The translations under genes and the position numbers were made by a program. From a bacterium (lineage in GTDB: Bacteria > Pseudomonadota > Gammaproteobacteria > Burkholderiales > Thiobacteraceae), in NCBI GenBank assembly GCA_027438535.1, contig DAIAMA010000039.1, positions 1 through 8,767 on the forward strand: a DNA stretch of 8,767 bases, written 5' to 3'. Below are positions 8,271 through 8,767 of this stretch, piece after piece. The notes under the pieces were generated by a model that did not search any database, was not told the origin of the DNA, and saw only the letters and a list, made by a program, of their open reading frames with translations. Within the stretch, counting starts at the first letter, position 1, and each line of letters opens with the position of its first letter.

Positions 8271-8297
8271 TTAACGGAGTGGTTTCACGTTTCTTTA
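8271..8297 (-). promoter_or_regulatory. candidate sigma-28 (FliA) promoter of the chemoreceptor gene
   Basis: Read on the minus strand, TAAAG at 8297-8293 provides the -35 element and TCCGTTAA at 8278-8271 the -10 element, with 15 bases between TAAA and the -10. The known enterobacterial FliA consensus is TAAA-N15-GCCGATAA. All four -35 bases, the spacing, and six of eight -10 bases (CCG and TAA in register) agree. Transcription would begin near 8264, giving a leader of about 60 bases to the chemoreceptor ATG. The site lies wholly between the dacB-like stop and the chemoreceptor start. Chemoreceptors are classic FliA targets, so element and neighbour agree. It is a consensus match only and has not been tested. 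Confidence 0.65.
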
Positions 8298-8324
8298 GGG
8301 CGAAATAAAGGGCGGCAGAACGAA

Positions 8325-8767
8325 TTATGGCCGATTGAATACCCATTCCAGCAAGGCGTCTTGGATCGGCCGCGCTTGGCCGGCGTTAGGATAGTTGATC
8401 AGGCAGACCACCACCATTTGCCGCCCTTGGGCGTCTAACACATAGCCGGCGATGGCGCGCACGTCTTTGAGCGAGCCGGTTTTGATGTGCGCATGGCCGG
8501 AGATGTCGCTGAGTAAAAGCCGCTTTTTCATGGTGCCATCCACCGCGACGATGGGCAGCGACGATTCCAATTCGGCAAATACGGGAGAGTGATATGCCGC
8601 GCGCAGCACCCAGGCGAGGTGTTGCGCACTGATGCGCTCGGTGCGCGATAAGCCGGAACCGTTATCCAGCGTGAGTTCCAAAAAACGCTGGCCTTTCACT
8701 GCCAGCCAATCGTCGATGGCCTCCGCGCCTTTCGAGGGTGTGCCGGGGGCGCCGCGCACTTCCGCAC
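8325..8767 (-). CDS. dacB: D-alanyl-D-alanine carboxypeptidase/endopeptidase (PBP4-like), C-terminal part
   Basis: Peptidase S13 family, periplasmic penicillin-binding protein that trims or cleaves D-Ala-containing peptidoglycan peptides. Only the C-terminal 147 or so residues are present; the frame stays open to the window end, and the GTG at 8759 is internal rather than a start. Two family landmarks are visible: D-N-G-S-G-L-S-R (bases about 8666-8643), the conserved stretch following the S-x-N region, and the third active-site motif K-T-G in H-I-K-T-G-S-L (KTG at 8483-8475). After it comes the expected beta-strand pattern I-A-G-Y-V with G-R-Q-M-V-V-V, and an amphipathic C-terminal helix. 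The serine nucleophile motif S-x-x-K and S-x-N would be upstream, outside the window, so activity cannot be judged. The protein ends shortly after that helix, as in PBP4. It reads towards the chemoreceptor gene, but the promoter in the 120-base gap suggests separate control. No clear terminator follows it. Confidence 0.93.
   Translation of the reverse strand, partial: AEVRGAPGTPSKGAEAIDDWLAVKGQRFLELTLDNGSGLSRTERISAQHLAWVLRAAYHSPVFAELESSLPIVAVDGTMKKRLLLSDISGHAHIKTGSLKDVRAIAGYVLDAQGRQMVVVCLINYPNAGQARPIQDALLEWVFNRP

Noticed and set aside
1..8767. A novel defence, mobile or biosynthetic system
   Set aside because: Every sizeable frame on the coding strands is accounted for by six known families; there is no array, transposase, integrase, toxin-antitoxin pair or compositional shift.

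Overview
The window looks like an ordinary chromosomal stretch from a motile, Gram-negative, ubiquinone-making bacterium, most likely a betaproteobacterium. The evidence is an AsmA-family outer-membrane/periplasm protein, a UbiD ubiquinone-pathway decarboxylase, a PBP4-type peptidoglycan hydrolase and a chemoreceptor, all in uniformly GC-rich codon usage. The order asmA-mutY is one I associate with betaproteobacteria. I cannot fix the genus or species from this sequence. I see no tRNA, rRNA, insertion sequence, CRISPR array, phage gene or compositional island.

Layout from left to right: (1) the 3' part of an AsmA-family gene (+, bases 3-2132, cut by the window start); (2) mutY (+, 2152-3180), 19 bases downstream and probably co-transcribed; (3) a membrane-anchored PAS-GGDEF-EAL cyclic-di-GMP protein (-, 3177-5000 or 5054), whose stop codon interlocks with that of mutY; (4) ubiD (+, 5084-6547), divergent from the c-di-GMP gene; (5) a four-helix-bundle methyl-accepting chemotaxis protein (-, 6570-8204), convergent with ubiD across only 22 bases; (6) a 120-base intergenic region with a good flagellar sigma-28 promoter match and a Shine-Dalgarno for the chemoreceptor; (7) the C-terminal third of a dacB/PBP4-like D-Ala-D-Ala carboxypeptidase (-, 8325-8767, cut by the window end).

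The genes do not form one pathway. AsmA and PBP4 belong to envelope maintenance, MutY to oxidative-lesion repair and UbiD to respiratory quinone synthesis. The c-di-GMP protein and the chemoreceptor belong to the motile/sessile lifestyle. I did not find a new biological system. The points most worth a second look are the candidate sigma-28 promoter before the chemoreceptor, the interlocked stop codons of mutY and the c-di-GMP gene, the intact double active sites of that enzyme, a Ser-to-Thr change in the MutY lesion-recognition loop, and a small inverted repeat between the c-di-GMP gene and ubiD. No stretch over 300 bases lacks a gene.
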